Of a stretch of DNA of 64,000 bases, positions 38,436 to 52,774 are shown piece after piece (positions within the stretch are counted from its first letter, which is position 1; each line of letters opens with the position of its first letter). A program made the translations under genes and the position numbers. Where the stretch lies: NCBI GenBank assembly GCA_036897445.1, contig JAYMTL010000029.1, positions 1 through 64,000 on the forward strand, given 5' to 3'. Origin of the DNA: Pelargonium tetragonum (lineage: Eukaryota > Streptophyta > Magnoliopsida > Geraniales > Geraniaceae). The notes beneath the pieces are model-generated. The model did no database searches and was not told the DNA's origin. It worked only from the letters and a program-made list of their open reading frames with translations.

Positions 38436-41400
38436 AAATATCACCTATTTTGTCCTATTCTCACCTCGGCTCTAAAATTCGGCAGGCATGCGCCCCTTAG
38501 GCATTAGGTAGCTAAAAGAGCATATAGCTTTTTCTTTCTGCTTGAGAGACTTTTTCCCACGGGTATAAATGAGGGGGTTCTCTTTACAAGAAAATAAATA
38601 GAAGGCTTATATTTCAAAGTCTAATACTATTATTAACAGAGGCCTCATATCTTCTTCTCTTCTAGAAATAAGTATCGGATAAGTTTATCTGAAAAAAGAT
38701 ATATAAGTGCAACCCATAGCGTATACAAGGGTTTTCAAGAGTCAAAAATGAATGTAATACCAAGAGCCCCTGCGCTTTTATCTTCCTCTAGAGAGTGGGT
38801 TCTTTCTTTAATATAGATAGATGTCCTACAAACTTTTTTTAATAGCTTCCATTAGAAAGAGAAGTACTTATACACTTAAGTGTTATACCAGAGCTAAAGT
38901 ATACCCCAAAGAGTACGCTAAGAGAAATTTCTTTTATAAGGATATATTCCCCCTTATTTATAAGAGGCAACTTTTTGTTTTTGCGTTAGGGCTCCTTATT
39001 GTAAAACTTGTTACTCTACTTCTTATGTCTTCTTATGTCTAACAAGTTACAGAGAAATTCTTTAAGAAACTTCTAGCACGAGATCCCCTTATTATTACAG
39101 GTCTAGGCATATACCCAGTGACCCTTATAGCGAGTTTATAAAAAGGCACAGGTTTTTTTAAGGATTTTGTGTACAAGGTATATAAGAGGATCAGTAAATT
39201 GTGCTTTTTTGTTATCAGCTCTTAAGTTATTACAAGCAAAAGGCAGATCTTAATTGCAGCGAAAGTCCCGTGTAAATTAAGCAAATGAGGAGATTGACTT
39301 TTAATGTATAATTATTCCGGAAGGTGAGTAGCTATTAAAAATAGTAAGAAATTGTTACCGCGTTACCTAGTTTCGGGTCTCCAGTTCCAGATAGTAATTA
39401 GTAATAAAACGATAAAAGGGGCACTCATAAGTCAGAAAAGTTCTGATGCTCTCTAGTAATCCCCGGATGCTTACATAAACTTTCCAGTTAAAAAGATAAG
39501 TAAAGTGGGAATATAGCCCATATAAAATTAGAGTTAAGTTTTGCTACTAGTTATTATCTTTCTTTGTCTTCGCTTAGCCTTACTTAATAGTAATAAGGTT
39601 TTCCCATAAAGGGATTCCCATTTAAAGTTAAAGAATTACGCCGATAAGGAATTCGTACTGTATAAAAATTGGGATTTAACCTAAAAGGAGTATTGTAGTC
39701 AAGATAGCGAATTAAAGACTCCCGCGGTGCGGTAAGGAAAATTTCTTGGGTTTTTCAAGGGTATTTTTACGTATCCAATTCTGCGGTTTCTATTTGAAAT
39801 CAGAATTTTTTCGAGATAGAGTGATGCAACTGGTTCAAGGCAGTAAGTTTCTGCTATAGGAAAGGCAAAAACAGGATTCCCTCAGAGCCTACTTTGTTTG
39901 TTAGTGAACAGGAGCTCGTAGATATCTAGAAAGTCTAACGTTTAGGGGATTTTAGACCCGGGTTTACTCTTTTGGCGCCGTCCATACACTAATTCGTAGA
40001 AGCTCGAGTACCCTACAGATTTTTAAAGGTTTACTATTCAGTAGTTTTAACCACACCTTGCTAAGGAAAGGGGCGCTCTATTCTATTTAGTGGATAAAGT
40101 CCCTTTTTCTTTTCAAAGTTGTCCCCAGTTTCATTTCCAGCTCGGATTTTTATTTATAATTTATAGCTTCTTTTTATGGGTTTATTACAGGTATACTCAG
40201 TAGGAATTTGGTAGTTACCCCTATTTCAATATTTATATTAAGGGCACGCTTTAGCCGCAAAGTAGAAATAACAATAAAGAAAGAGGGGCCCCAAAATAAT
40301 CAAAGCAAGCTTATCTTATGAAGTACGGGCTCTTAAAGATCTTATATATTACTCTATTTAATATTTAAAAAGCTAATATGGGCATAAGGAGCCCCTTTGA
40401 TTTATCAGTTAAAGATTAAAGCCGAAGCCTTTATAAGTAACCTTTCGAAAAATTAGCTCATAGCTTTTTATACCAAGAAAAGTAACAAAAAGTTTTGAGG
40501 TTTTCAACCCGTTGAATTGTAGCCAAATATCCTGTATTGCCTCCAACAGTAGGACTATTTTGTCTAAGCCATTGCTACATCCCTAAATATTGCCTTTTAA
40601 AAAGTCTCTCAAGCACCCCCCCTGGGATAGTGTTTTATCTAACCCGATTTCGGCATTAAATTTAGATTAAAAGACCTTGTGCCAGCAATTAGAATGCGTT
40701 AGTTATTGAGAAAATAGAAAGTCTGCCAAAAAGCTAAAGACTGCTTTTTAGATCTCCCCTAAGGAAAAAACTAGGCAGGATACATAGGGATTAAGCAGGT
40801 TTACCAGGCTTCTAAAGGGTTTTCGTAAAAGTACTGAGTTGTATTCTGCAGTTATATAGTTTATACAGGGTGGTGAAATGTGTTACGTCTTGTTAAGTAA
40901 GAACCTCCTCCCTAAAATTCCTATAATTTTCTTCCTCTTTTTTTATTATTTATAGACAGAAAGAATCGGCATGCTCTTAGACAAAAACAAGCAAGGGTAG
41001 TGCAATCTAAAAAGTACTGCTTTTGGTAAACTAGTTGACAGGCATACCCTTGAATATAAAAAGAAAATTCAGTATTAAGCTTAGATACATTAAAGTATAG
41101 AATAGGTAAGGGCCCTTGTTTTCTATTAGGTAGCTATAGTTAATGTATGTCAGTTCTTGAAATTCCGGCATTTCATTGTAAAAGCGGATTTTCAGTTATA
41201 TTAAATTAAAGCTTAGTAGGGTATACTGATTAATGAACAATTTGTTTTAAAAACTAGTATTTATATTTAAAGGGGTCTAGCAAGAATTTTTAAAGCGTGT
41301 CCTCGAGTGAGATGCTGGTATGTATATGTAAAGGTTTAGGTTCCTTCTAAAGAACTCGTCTCAATCAGGAGGAATTCTACTTAATGAAGTACTTTGGATT

Positions 41401-43984
41401 CTATCTCCTATTAATGAAATTTAAACCACCGCACTAACCCGAAAGGAGGTCTCCCTTGGCAAACGTCTGAAATAGCGCTCTAAGACTTTAAGAAAGGAAA
41501 CCCATTTGTCATTATACGAATTCTGGTGTAGTTAAGGAAATTTGGATAACTTTTTACTACTTGATAAGGTGTGTATAAACTTGAAATAGTACTAGTTCAG
41601 GCTTTAGGGAGCCTCCCGGCGGGCCTGGATTTTTTATAGGAATTTTCCCTTTCTGATCAGTTCTCAAGTGAAGATCCAGTAAAATTCTTTAGTACAATTT
41701 AGTTACCTCCTAAATTTCTATTAGACTTCCAGAGCAAAACCTTTACTTCTTTACTTTTTTTAAAGGGCTTAGTAAATGAGCATAAAATTAACTCTATAAA
41801 AAAGCTTTATACTATTGGGTATCCTTTTCTAAAACAGAAACGCTAATTTAAAAGTTGTCGACCCCCAAACGTGTTTTGCAAATTATCACGATCCAAAAAA
41901 GTTTGTAAAGCAATTAGAGAGAGTTTAAGAGGAAAATACTCCCTTTAAAAATAGGTCGGAAATTCTGAAGTCTTGGGTGCGTTACATACTAAGGTGTCCT
42001 ACTTATGTCACGGATAAAAACCTAGTTAATTTGTGAAATCTCTTAGATAAGGAGCTCTTATATTAGAAAATAGGACATGTACCCTATCCAGGTAGAATTA
42101 TGAGGTTTTAATCAAAAGCCAAGAATACCCCGGAATCTCTTTTCTTTTCCGGTACTTACAAAATCTCGACACAATTTTTCTTTTGGGCCTCGCTTGATTC
42201 GACAACGTAATCCCTCAATGTTTTTTGAAGAGAAGTTGCTTAAGTCATTTCATGAGCGACAGCTAACCAGAATCCGTGTTTTATTTATAGTATGGGGTAA
42301 TTGGTAGAATAAAATATCCCTCCTCTTTCGGCTACTTGGTAACAGAATTTGAAATTCAAACTTTTTGAGTCCTCCTATAAAGGGAAGTCCTAGTGTCTAT
42401 GTCAATCGTGAAAATTCTAAAGTCAAGGCCTAAAACTGGCAAAGGAGTAGTTGGTTTAAAGCTTGCCTCGGTTTCTTTTTATATTAGGAAATACTAAAAG
42501 TTTCCAGAGATCTGGCATCCCGGTTTGTTACTAGTGCCTCAAAAGAGCGCTTCTTTAAGCAGTATGTCACTATTTTACTTTCAAATTGCACGATAATACT
42601 TAGGATTTCCTTTATTTAGACAAAAGGGGCTATTAGATATTAGGCTTTATCTTATTTTTATGAGTCTAAAAAAAGATCTCGCAACGTAAGGCACTTTAAT
42701 AAATAGAGCGCAGGCTGTCTTATACATAAACCAGACTAGATTCTAGTACTGAGTCCCGGGGAGCTCCTAAACCCCTACTTATTGGACACTTTCTGAAGTT
42801 ACATTGAAAAAAGTCCTCGCCAGTATATAACCGATGGAGTAGACCCTACAACATTCTATGAGTATAGAAATAGGGGTCCTTTACTGATACTGAAAAGAAA
42901 TTCTTCTATAATCTAAATTTATGCGCTTAGTAAGAACTCTAAAAAGTCAAACTACTTTATTATATATAAGCATGTAAGCATGGAATTATAAGTCCCCGCG
43001 GGTCTTCCTCGAGCTCTTTTCCAGGTTTTTTGGTGAAAGAATTGCATTCCTAGACAAGTACATAGATACTAGCCAACTTTTGTTAACGAGAACCCCTTTT
43101 ATTAGACTAAGTCCTATATACCTATATCCACTATAAAGCTACTTTTAAAAGTCAATCCTTATTGAGGCATTGCGGGCATATTTCTAAGAACGTGGATACT
43201 GTTTATAATACTACTTCTAAGTTGTGTATACAAAATGCAAGGGGGGCAAAACTTGCTTGAGATTCGTTCCTTATGATACAGGGGTCTATGGAAAACTCTT
43301 TTTTAATCTTTCAAACTCCTTAGTAAAAGTAAAAACAAGCTATTCTAGATTGATCTTTAACAAATTCTTTACTCTTTAATACAAGCTTAGGGAAGAAGTC
43401 AGGACAACCCCTCCTTATCTGAAAAATCTTTAATAAAAGTTATCAAAAACTAAGGAAAGCTTGCACGACTCTCATGAGCACTCCATTTAGAACAAAGGGA
43501 CTCCTTGGTTAATGTTATACCTATTTGTTTAATATCTTTAACTCTGTTCGATATACATTACTGAAGTGATAAGGCGTAGTCTTTTTTAGGCAACTCTATG
43601 GCTAGAATGTAAGCAAAGGGACACAGGGGGACATAGGTAGCTTTATCCTAAGGATTGGGTGCATAATTGTAACCTAGAAATTTCTTTTATAGTCAAAGTC
43701 TATATAAAGAAGTTCAGAGGGCTAAGAGAAACCCGCTTTGAGCAAAATTGACGTATTTTACATTATGTAGAAGCTTCAAGAACCTGGTTTTTGCTTGGAC
43801 GTTGCATAGATCTCTTAGAAAACCTATCTTACCTCGTACCCCGCCTTGTAATTAATGTCGGTACCCATATTAAGGATTAAAAGGGAAGACTTCTACTCTA
43901 TAAATCCCGTAAAGTCAGCACTTAGCGTTATGTAATATCCCTACTTGTTTTGCTCTCACGGAAAAGCCCTGCTATAAAAGGCGT

Positions 43985-44004
43985 AAACTCTAAATTAAGA
44001 GTTT
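43985..44004. terminator. 7-bp hairpin followed by a short T-run
   Basis: AAACTCT (43985-43991) pairs with AGAGTTT (43998-44004), with a 6-nt loop and TT after. It has the form of a weak intrinsic terminator. No transcribed gene is recognised next to it. Confidence 0.15.
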
Positions 44005-44319
44005 TTGTAACTAACGGGTTTAAAGTTATATATCAAGAAGAATTACTTGTGTATTGTACACGGGATTTACAGATAAAGCTATAAAATCCTTTCAAAGTTT
44101 CCTTGAAGTTAGCCTTATATCGGTAATTAATTAGATTTATAGGCGCAGGTCAAAAGAGTTACACACACTATAAAAGCTTCTGAAGCTAAAGCAGCACCCA
44201 CTAGTTAAATAGGGGGATAAGGAAGGGCTGGTTATACCCTAACCCTAATCTGAACACAAGTGTGAATCTAGGAAATCCTTGTTTATAAGTCCCTTTATAT
44301 AATTTTAATAAGAAAATTG

Positions 44320-44645
44320 ACTAAGAGATTCTGTATTTGTATTAGTTGTTTATTAGTTTATTAAGGTATACTCCTCTTTAAGTCTTTATAGTAGAGGTAA
44401 GCTTATAGTATATTAGGTATTAGTATTAGATGTTGTTCTTTAAGCTTATAAGACTCTTTTGAAGATAGAGATACAGAATATAGCGGATAGGGAAGGAAAA
44501 CAAATACAAAAGCAAAGAAAAATAACTAATAATCAACATAAGAAATACTTAATATCAATACTACAAGATACTATAAAAGATAATACAACTCTAACTATAC
44601 ATACTATAGATAAAAGAATTTATAGAGTAATACAGTAATAAGTCC
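44320..44645. other. Most AT-rich segment
   Basis: G+C falls to about 20%. The plus strand is A-rich with TATA, ATAC and AATA words and no TpG at all in 44521-44640. It has no open frame and no long perfect repeat. It is a possible worn repeat or an easily melted region. Confidence 0.5.
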
Positions 44646-46214
44646 AGGGAACCATAAGCTAGTATTTAAAAGGGATTCTTTTACATTTCTATCTAAGGTC
44701 ATTCCTAATTCTATTCGTAGTTAGCCCCTTTTTTGCCCAACAATTTTATGCGACCCTATTTTCACGAAAAGGGTCTTCTTTTATATAGTAATCCTTGTGA
44801 CAAGTTGGTTTATTATGTTTAATATTTTGTGCTGGGGTACTTAACTAAGTCAGCAATCTTGTGTCTTTAAGGGGTTTTTTATATTCTAAGGGGGTCTTGA
44901 CTTTTCAATAGAATTACTACACTTCGTATTTCTTCATTCATAGAGCCCGCATTATAAACGTATTTTACTCAACCCATTTCATTTCAAGGAAAACCTAGAC
45001 GGGAGCTGCTACTCAAAGCTATAGCGGACTAGATCTTGAGGGTACTGGGTAGCTATTATGACACACTCTTTTTCTTTTTCCAATTCCTGGATTTTTCTCT
45101 ATTTGTTGTTGTAGTTGATTCAAGTCTTCTTTCTACTTTTGGCTTAAGTTTTTTTAGGAGCTTTCTCTGGGTTCTTGAGGAAAGGGTTTGATTTTTAACA
45201 ATATACTTAGGGCCGCTTCTATTACAGGACTCTTTTCCTCAAAACCTGGAAATTCGGTTTAAAATATGTAAAGAATCTTTCTTTTGGTAATAGATTGACC
45301 CGTAAATTACTTTTTTAATTGCATGTATAAAGAGAAGGGTGTATCTACAGCCCACTTTCGTAAGATTTATAGTACAATATCCAGATTTAATTACAAGATT
45401 TCCATGGTTTTTAGGTTTAACTTTTCCCGAACTTTGGATTTGGATGAAGAATAAGCCTCTTTTAGAAGTAAGTTACATACCATGGGATTCTCTATAACCA
45501 TAAAAAGAAGTACTTGTAATCTTTCTATATATCTCAAGGTCTAGAATTCTCTAGTCGACTAAATTCTAATAAGTTACAGGACCCTAACGGAACAGACAAT
45601 TTCTCGGGCTAATAGAAAACCTTAATATCATCGCATTTTTTTTAGGATTCAAAATTTCTCATTCTTGCGTTTTTTACGAGTTTACAAGAAGTTGCTACCC
45701 AGAGTTGCTAGATTCCTTAAGCACATTGTCTACCGAAACCCATCTCTATTTTTTAGATCTTGTTGCCTCTACCCATACCAGTACATACCTTTTGTTTTGA
45801 GTTTTAAGGCAGAAGAGTTTCTCTCATTTAACCAAGGGCTTTCGCCGTCCCTTAGACACCCCTTTTTCACCAGAGATTTCTAAAGCCCCTTGTACTAACT
45901 ACGAAATGAAAAGCCCTTTACCTAATTCTAGAGACTGTCTTCCCTTGAGAAAGACACCATTTTTGGTTTCTTTGTAATTCCTTTTTGTATTTTATAGAAC
46001 TTAACCGGAAAATCTTAGATTATATATTATAAGAATCTCAAGGCATAGAGGCTGAGGGTTCTCTATAAATTTAGAATAAAATCATACTAAAGAAAGATAG
46101 AGAAAAAGTACTAAGATTCCCTCTTACATCCAGATATACTCTATTTACCAGGTCCTATAATTACAAAACCTCAAGTCTAAGTACGCGTTACCTAATTCAA
46201 AAGCAAAAAAGCAA

Positions 46215-46472
46215 GTGGAATTTAAAAGATTTACGGACATTCTACGGGTACCTCTACTTACAAGGTTGGCTTTAGAAGTGCTGTATTATAATCCAACGTT
46301 TCGAAGCTATTTACAATACCTTATTTTCGTCGAAATTCGTAATTTCATTTTAGGATTCCTTTCTGCCTTTGTCTGGGGAAAAGGCCCGGGTAAAGTCTTG
46401 TTCAAGGGCGGTGATCTAAGTCCAGTATTCTTATATTTATACTATACTAAACGAGAGTCTTTTATCTTATGA
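46215..46472 (+). CDS. Short hydrophobic open frame, unknown
   Basis: An 85-codon frame from a GTG start to TGA. The product would carry aromatic and leucine-rich segments (LLTRLALEVLYYN, YLQYLIFVEIRNFILGFL), possibly one or two membrane spans, then a glycine-rich turn (WGKGPGK). No family is recognised and there is no clear upstream signal. Chance is a fair explanation. Confidence 0.14.
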   Translation: MEFKRFTDILRVPLLTRLALEVLYYNPTFRSYLQYLIFVEIRNFILGFLSAFVWGKGPGKVLFKGGDLSPVFLYLYYTKRESFIL

Positions 46473-47414
46473 AATATTTAGAGTGCGGGAGTCCTTAATA
46501 AGGGAACGTTAGGGTCATCCTTAAATTCCTTTTTTAGTTGTCATACTAGGCGGCTTCGAGATTTAATCAAGTATATTAATTCCTAGGGTAACTTAAACTT
46601 GTTGGTAAAATAAGCTTGGTGCATAAAAAGGGTGGGTAAACAACACAAGAAATTCCAAAATACAATACTGGATTTCAATTCTTTAAAGTTAGGTAGCTTT
46701 GTGGAGATTTTTACAAAAGAGTCAGAATCCTTCATTTCATTGCTTTTTTCTAAATATTACAGGGCTGTCTCCTACTCAACTTTACTAGGAAATAGGTTTG
46801 GATTCTAATAGAGCCTCTTTTGTGTTGAATTCTGCCTTCTTTATTAATATATACAGGCACACGAGGAGAGTCTAGGGGTACCCCGCTAGTCAATTGCTTT
46901 TTACTTACTTGGTATAAGGATTTAAAGTTAAGCGCAAGCTTTTTAAGAAGCTCCTAGAGGTCTTCCAGGCCTATTATCTAATCCTAACAGGGGTGTTCTA
47001 AAGGCAAAAGGTGGAGAGTTGCGATAGTATGTTTAGTCCAAAAGATTCGGGTTTAAGAGGGATCCCTATTCCGCTGCTCTATTAGTATTTTAAGGCTAAA
47101 CGTTTAACTCGATTAGCAGCAAGAAATAAGTAATAAATAACTTCAAGAGTTCAGACCTTTAGATTTTAACTGGTACGCGTTTCCGAGCATAGGAGTTTGT
47201 AATCTACAAGGGGTGGAAGTCCCTAACTAACAAAAATTCAAATTTATTCATATTAATACTATTTAATACTATATCTTTTTTTTTAGAATTTAGCTTCCTA
47301 AAAAAGGGGTTACCATTAGAAGCTCCTTAAATATTTAAATATACTGAGGGCAGATAAAACTATACAACCCGGGATCTGTTCTTCCTTCTTTCTGTGGCAA
47401 TCCATTAAAAAAAC

Positions 47415-47642
47415 TTGAGTTGTAACTTTGGCAAAGAAAGGGGAAAACCCTGGATAAAAAGGGTATTTAAAAAAGGTAGCTACATAGGACAATGCGGAAA
47501 AGGTTTTTTAAGAGGCAAGTGGCAGCGCAGGACATTAATAGGACTTACACACGAGCCCAATCTATATATCGGGATAAGTAAAAGGAGCTCTTGGAAGAGA
47601 TTCGTTCGTAATTCAGTTCTACGGGCTAGCGACTTAAGTTAG
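47415..47642 (+). CDS. Short, very basic open frame, unknown
   Basis: A 75-codon frame from a TTG start. The product would be rich in Lys, Arg and Gly with two cysteines (SCNFGKERGKPWIKRVFKKG, QCGKGFLRGKWQRR), which suits an RNA-binding peptide. Purine-rich AT-poor codons alone can also produce this. I do not recognise a ribosomal protein. There are no gene neighbours. Confidence 0.14.
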   Translation: MSCNFGKERGKPWIKRVFKKGSYIGQCGKGFLRGKWQRRTLIGLTHEPNLYIGISKRSSWKRFVRNSVLRASDLS

Positions 47643-49219
47643 ATCTATTCAAATTTGTATGCTAGGACAAAACCCAAATTACAGTTTAGATACCCTTTTT
47701 AGCTTTTTTACTTGCATGGGCTTTTAGAATCAAGATTCCCTATACATACTTTCAATTTCTTACTGCCAGGAATAATTATAAGGACTCCTAACAGAATACA
47801 GATTCAGTCACAGATTTTAAGTTAAGACAGGGATTCAAAGGAAATATAGAGCTCTTAAGATAAAGCTAGTTTTGAAAGGGTTTTAGATGATGTAGAAAAG
47901 AGGTAGTACAAATACAAATGTATGCGGATGGGAAAAGGTAAGTTGGTTTCTTTTGTGTTCCTGGATTTCTGGATAGTAAAAGCACTGAAATTCAATTTTG
48001 TTTTCTTGTCTTTCTGAGCCTGTTTAAGTTAAGGTAAAGGAAGTCCCAAGGAAATAGGGGTAGAGGCGTCAAATAACGTTCCTTTTTAGTTAGAGGTTTT
48101 AGAAAGTTTTAGGAATTTCTCTTAGATATTTTAAAGGAAAGATTTTAGTAGTACAGGCATAAGGCATCCCCTTTTCTAGAAGAGTTGTATTTAGTAACTA
48201 ATAATGTAAAGGTAAGCACTTATCTTCAGCGGGGTTTTCTTATTTAAAAGGATTTTTTTAATAGGTAACTGCTTTTAAAAGGTTAAACTCGGTTTTTTAG
48301 GAACCTTCTCGCCATAAGTCCCTGGTTTACAGATCCCTGAAATACAAGATTTGGGCAAAATTTGTTAGAAATTTCCTGCGATTCTAGACTTCTTAAAAGA
48401 GGTAGCGGATTCCCAGCTCAGCCTTTTCTCCGGAGGAGTCAAAGAAATAAATAAGAGCTTCTTAATCTTATTATTACTTTAACACTTCTTTCTTAAATGC
48501 GACAAGAAACCGGAAAAGGGTTCCTACTCTTCGTTTTATATCCCGTTTTTAATTAAGGACTTGGAGGGCGCACAGAAATAGGACTCCCTCCGTTTTCATC
48601 TTTCTTAATTAACTAGAACGCTCGAAGAAGAAAACCCTTTGATTGACTATATCCAGAATACGATCCTACGTTGGATTCTATTGTAATTGTTTTGGTTAAT
48701 AACTCAACTTAAAAGCGTAAAAAGAAACCCCAAGAAGTGGGACTCTTATTGAAACTGCCTCTTACTTTACTAGTTAGAGATTTGGAAGGAAAGAAAAACC
48801 CTACTTGACAATTCCTATACTTGTACTTCCTGTTTAAGCTAAAAGAGAAAAAGACCCTGGCAAGAGAAGGATTGCGGGAAACCCAAGGTAAGTAAAGAGT
48901 TGTTTTTGCCTTAAAAGCTACTTTCATTTCAAATTCAGGAATAAGATATTACACATTAAAGGTTAAAGAAGAAAGCCTTCTAAAATAAATGAAAATGATA
49001 AATACCTAGAAACATGAATATCTAAGGAAATTTTTATACTGAAATTTCTTTTTTATCTTTAATAAATTGAAGGGCACTTGCCAAGCTAACTTAAAAGGAG
49101 GAATACTCTAAAAAAGTCTAAAACTTAATTCACTTACTTTGGAAACTGAATTTTCTACTTCTTTATTCCCTAACTTTGGATTCTCGTACCCCTAAAATTG
49201 GGACTGGCAACAGGGGAAT

Positions 49220-49235
49220 AAGACCAACAACAAAA
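49220..49235 (+). repeat. 16-base direct repeat, copy 2
   Basis: Partner of 17677-17692, again followed by TTTCACC and lying in a C/T-biased tract (about 49.13-49.40 kb). Confidence 0.27.
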
Positions 49236-52200
49236 ACTTTCACCCCACTTCTTCTGCTTTCATACCCCTCTTAGGAGCTCTGTGCTCTTACTCTTGACAA
49301 TACCCCTAGCTTTAGCTTTCTTAGTCATTTTCATAGCTATAACTTTTCCTGTCTTTAAAAGAAACCCTGGTTTACCTAAATTCATTAAAAAAACATAAGG
49401 AAACCCGGAAATCAGAGGAACCAAAAAAGAATTTCCTTTTAATACCTAACTTATTAACACTTTTTCTAGGCTTTTTAAATTTAAAGAGGAATTTCCAATA
49501 TTTAGATTTTAAACGTGTCAGGTGAAATTAATACGGATTTTCTTTTTAGAAAGCTACTAATAATACTAATAAAGAAAATTCTACCCCTCCTTTAGAAACT
49601 GGGTGTAGGTTAATATGTAAATAAGCAGAAGTGGTAAAACTCTTTATTAAGAGGCCTCTTCATAGTAGGAGTACTTAGGAGCTTCCAGTGAAATCCTTGC
49701 CCCCTTTTTAGTAATGAGACCTTATATAGTTATAAACTTATATACACTTTTTTTTACCTTAACTTAATTTATTATAAGGGAGTTTCTGAAAAACGGGTTT
49801 TAGTTAGAATAAAAGCAATCTCCATATAACTATATAAATCGAGGGGGCGGGGCTCATATCATATTAGAATTCTAAAAAAAAACTCTGAACTCTTGTATAT
49901 CCTACAGGACCCGTGTCATGAAAAGGTGCTAAAATTGAACTTAAAATCCACGATAATACAGAGGGGGGAATCCTTGCAAAAACTAGTTGGCGTTTATCCC
50001 TATCTGGGTCATTCAAAGAAGTAATTCGTCGAGACGAAAAGGGTTTAATCTACTCCAAGTATTCTGATAGACTTACTTCGAAAATTCTGAATTTAGAATG
50101 GGAAAAACCTTGCTTTGGTTGAATCCAGGGTCCTACATATAATTATTAAAAAGCATCCCTTATAAAAATCCAAAGATTGTTTGTCCAATTTAAGTCACAG
50201 GCTACCTTTTTCTTTGAATATCTGCTCGGCGCAAATAAATGAAGTAATAGTCAAAATTTTTACAAGACTTAAATCGTCCCTCGACGTCTATAACGATGGG
50301 TATTCCCCTAAAAGAGTTCTACACAAACAAAAAGGAATTTCAATAGTATATAAGGTAGCTGGTTATTCATCAGAGCTTATGAGTAAAAAGGATGTCCAAT
50401 TAGACTTCTTTAAGGTGTAGTTTAGAAGCACATACTTTTAAAGGTTTATTTACAGTTCTGGGGCTCCGGCCAGAAAAGGGTTTCACGAATAAAATTTAGG
50501 ATACCCGATAAACCCTTGCGATCTAAAACTCATTTTGTTGTAAAGTTTAGTGGTACAGACTCTGCCCGCCCAATTTGTTAGTATTTTCTAATCACGGATC
50601 ATGAGGCTACTATATAAGGACGTACTCATTATCTTCTATACTTATCCGGTCCAAGATATTGACATTTGTTGTAAATGGGACAGCCCTACAATCTGTATAA
50701 ACCAAGTCAAAACAGTCCTAGTCCTGTTCGAATGAAGAAGTCTTTCTAAGTCAAAAAAGCCTTAAATTACCTGATAAAAAATCTTCCTTAGCTTCTTTTT
50801 TTCGGTTGACATTATTGAAAAGCTGAAGAACTTCTTATCCAAGTAAAGTGCAGCTATTTTTATAATAGTATAGTCCAAGTCACTGTTAAAGTTATCGAGT
50901 TATGTATGAATTAAAAAGAAACAAGGTTTGGAAGAATTGATTTGGCAGGGGAGCTCCACGAAAAAATAGATTGTACTGACAAGTTATAATATGAAATAAA
51001 AGCTAAGCTTTGAGAGAGCAGATAGAAACAAAACCCCTATAAATGAAACTTTGTTGATAGGTAACCCAGTTCCGCGGTTTATTTAATTAACGTTATTACC
51101 CAAGCCCAAGATTTAGAGGAGCAAGGGAATAGTCACTTTTTTGACTTCCATCACTAAAAAAGGGGGTAAAGAAACTTCGATACAAGACGCTTTTTGAAAC
51201 GAGGAGATTTTCTTCTTATAAGCGAACCCCTTACTTGCTTCTCAAACAAACTTTGAATATAATAATAAAGCGGAATAGCGGAATACAGGTACATTTTCAA
51301 GTCCAAGCTAACCCCAAATTTAGATTCAACTATTCACTTAGTAGAAGACCCGGTATCTAAAAAAAATCTTGTCTGAAAGTTAGTACCAAAGCACGAGAAC
51401 TCCTAGATATTGACTATCCACCAAATATAATCCCTCACGTAAAGAACTATACCCGAGTATGGGCGTGGGTTATAATCACACATAAGGCTCCGGATACTTC
51501 TTAGCTTTCATCTTAGTGGACGCACTTTAACTCCTCTTTTGATAAACTTTTATAAACAAATTCCGAATTTCCATACCCTTTATTTAGGCGCTTATAAGAA
51601 ATTTTCAAAGTAAATAATTCAGGAACCTCGTAAAAATTCTATATCCCATTTGCATTGAGCAAGCCCCTATCCCTTTAATTATGGAATGTTAAAAAAATTA
51701 CAAAAAATTCTATTATTAACTAAAGTTGTAAAGAAAAAGTCCTTCGTGCTTTGTATTTTGTATCTAGTCTAGGGTCTTATATCCTATATTACTTAAAATT
51801 TCCTACAGGCTTCTTTCTCTTTGTAAAAGTTTAAACTGCGAAGAGCTTTTAAGGTTTCTAATATACTTAAGGGGGAACTCTATATTAACAAATATATGAT
51901 ATCTAATCCCGGCAACCCTACGATTTTTTATTACACTTTTACTACCGAGACTCGTAAATCGGAGCTTAAGTTTTCATTCTTTTTGTCCTAAAATTTGTAT
52001 ACAGAATTAGGATACTTGAAGACAATAAAAGAGTCTCCTTACTAATAAATTCAGGCTAAGCAACTCGAGGGAGGAAGAAATTCCTCAAAGCCTTCTTTAG
52101 AGTCCTGTTAATAAAAAACTATTCTACTATAAAAATCAAACTAACAAAAAATCTTTTTAGACTTTCCCTGCTCTGTATTATACTGTGAAATTTCTTTTTC

Positions 52201-52774
52201 TTTATTTATATCCTTCTTTCAAGCTTGCTATCTAAGATTATGCCCGGATACTGTGTCAGTACTTTGAAGTAATAAGTATACGGATTCACTGTCGTTGTAA
52301 AATGCTTGCTTTAGTGTTGAACACAAATACAAAAAAGATCTTAGGTTCATGGTTTACGGATAAGGTAAGAACACATTCTAAAGTCTATCCCCTACAAAAA
52401 ATCTTCCTCTTTTAGTATATCCGGGCAGTAATAAGCTACATCTTAAAGAAAGTATAACATGTATTTTTAACCAAATGTAAGGCGCAACTCAAAAGGGTAC
52501 CCTCTTAACAAGAAAGTTGTGGTAAAACCGAAGCCAATGAATTTTAAAGAGTTATCAAGGTTTTCATTTAATAAGTGAATACAATTACTAGGAATAAAAT
52601 CATACTTCGACTTACCAGGATTCTTACAAGATACGCTTCTTATCTTAAGAAAGGGGCGTAATTAAGGTTCTAATTTCTAATATAGGAGGGTTAAGGTATT
52701 AAAACTTAGATGTTAACTCGTTTCCTTGGTGTATAGTACGTGCAGCAGAAACCCCCAGATAGATAAAGGTTTAG

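Larger units (their letters stand above)
26430..44300. other. No confident gene
   Basis: Apart from the entries given separately at 36037, 36987, 38390 and 43985, I see only frames of 61-80 codons that fit chance. C/T-biased patches lie near 32.03-32.30 and 33.50-33.70 kb, and a TATAG-rich patch near 33.75-33.83 kb. Confidence 0.45.

Noticed and set aside
40676-40700. GTGCCAGCA, like the small-subunit rRNA 518 region
   Set aside because: It is not followed by GCGGTAA and there is no other rRNA sequence nearby.
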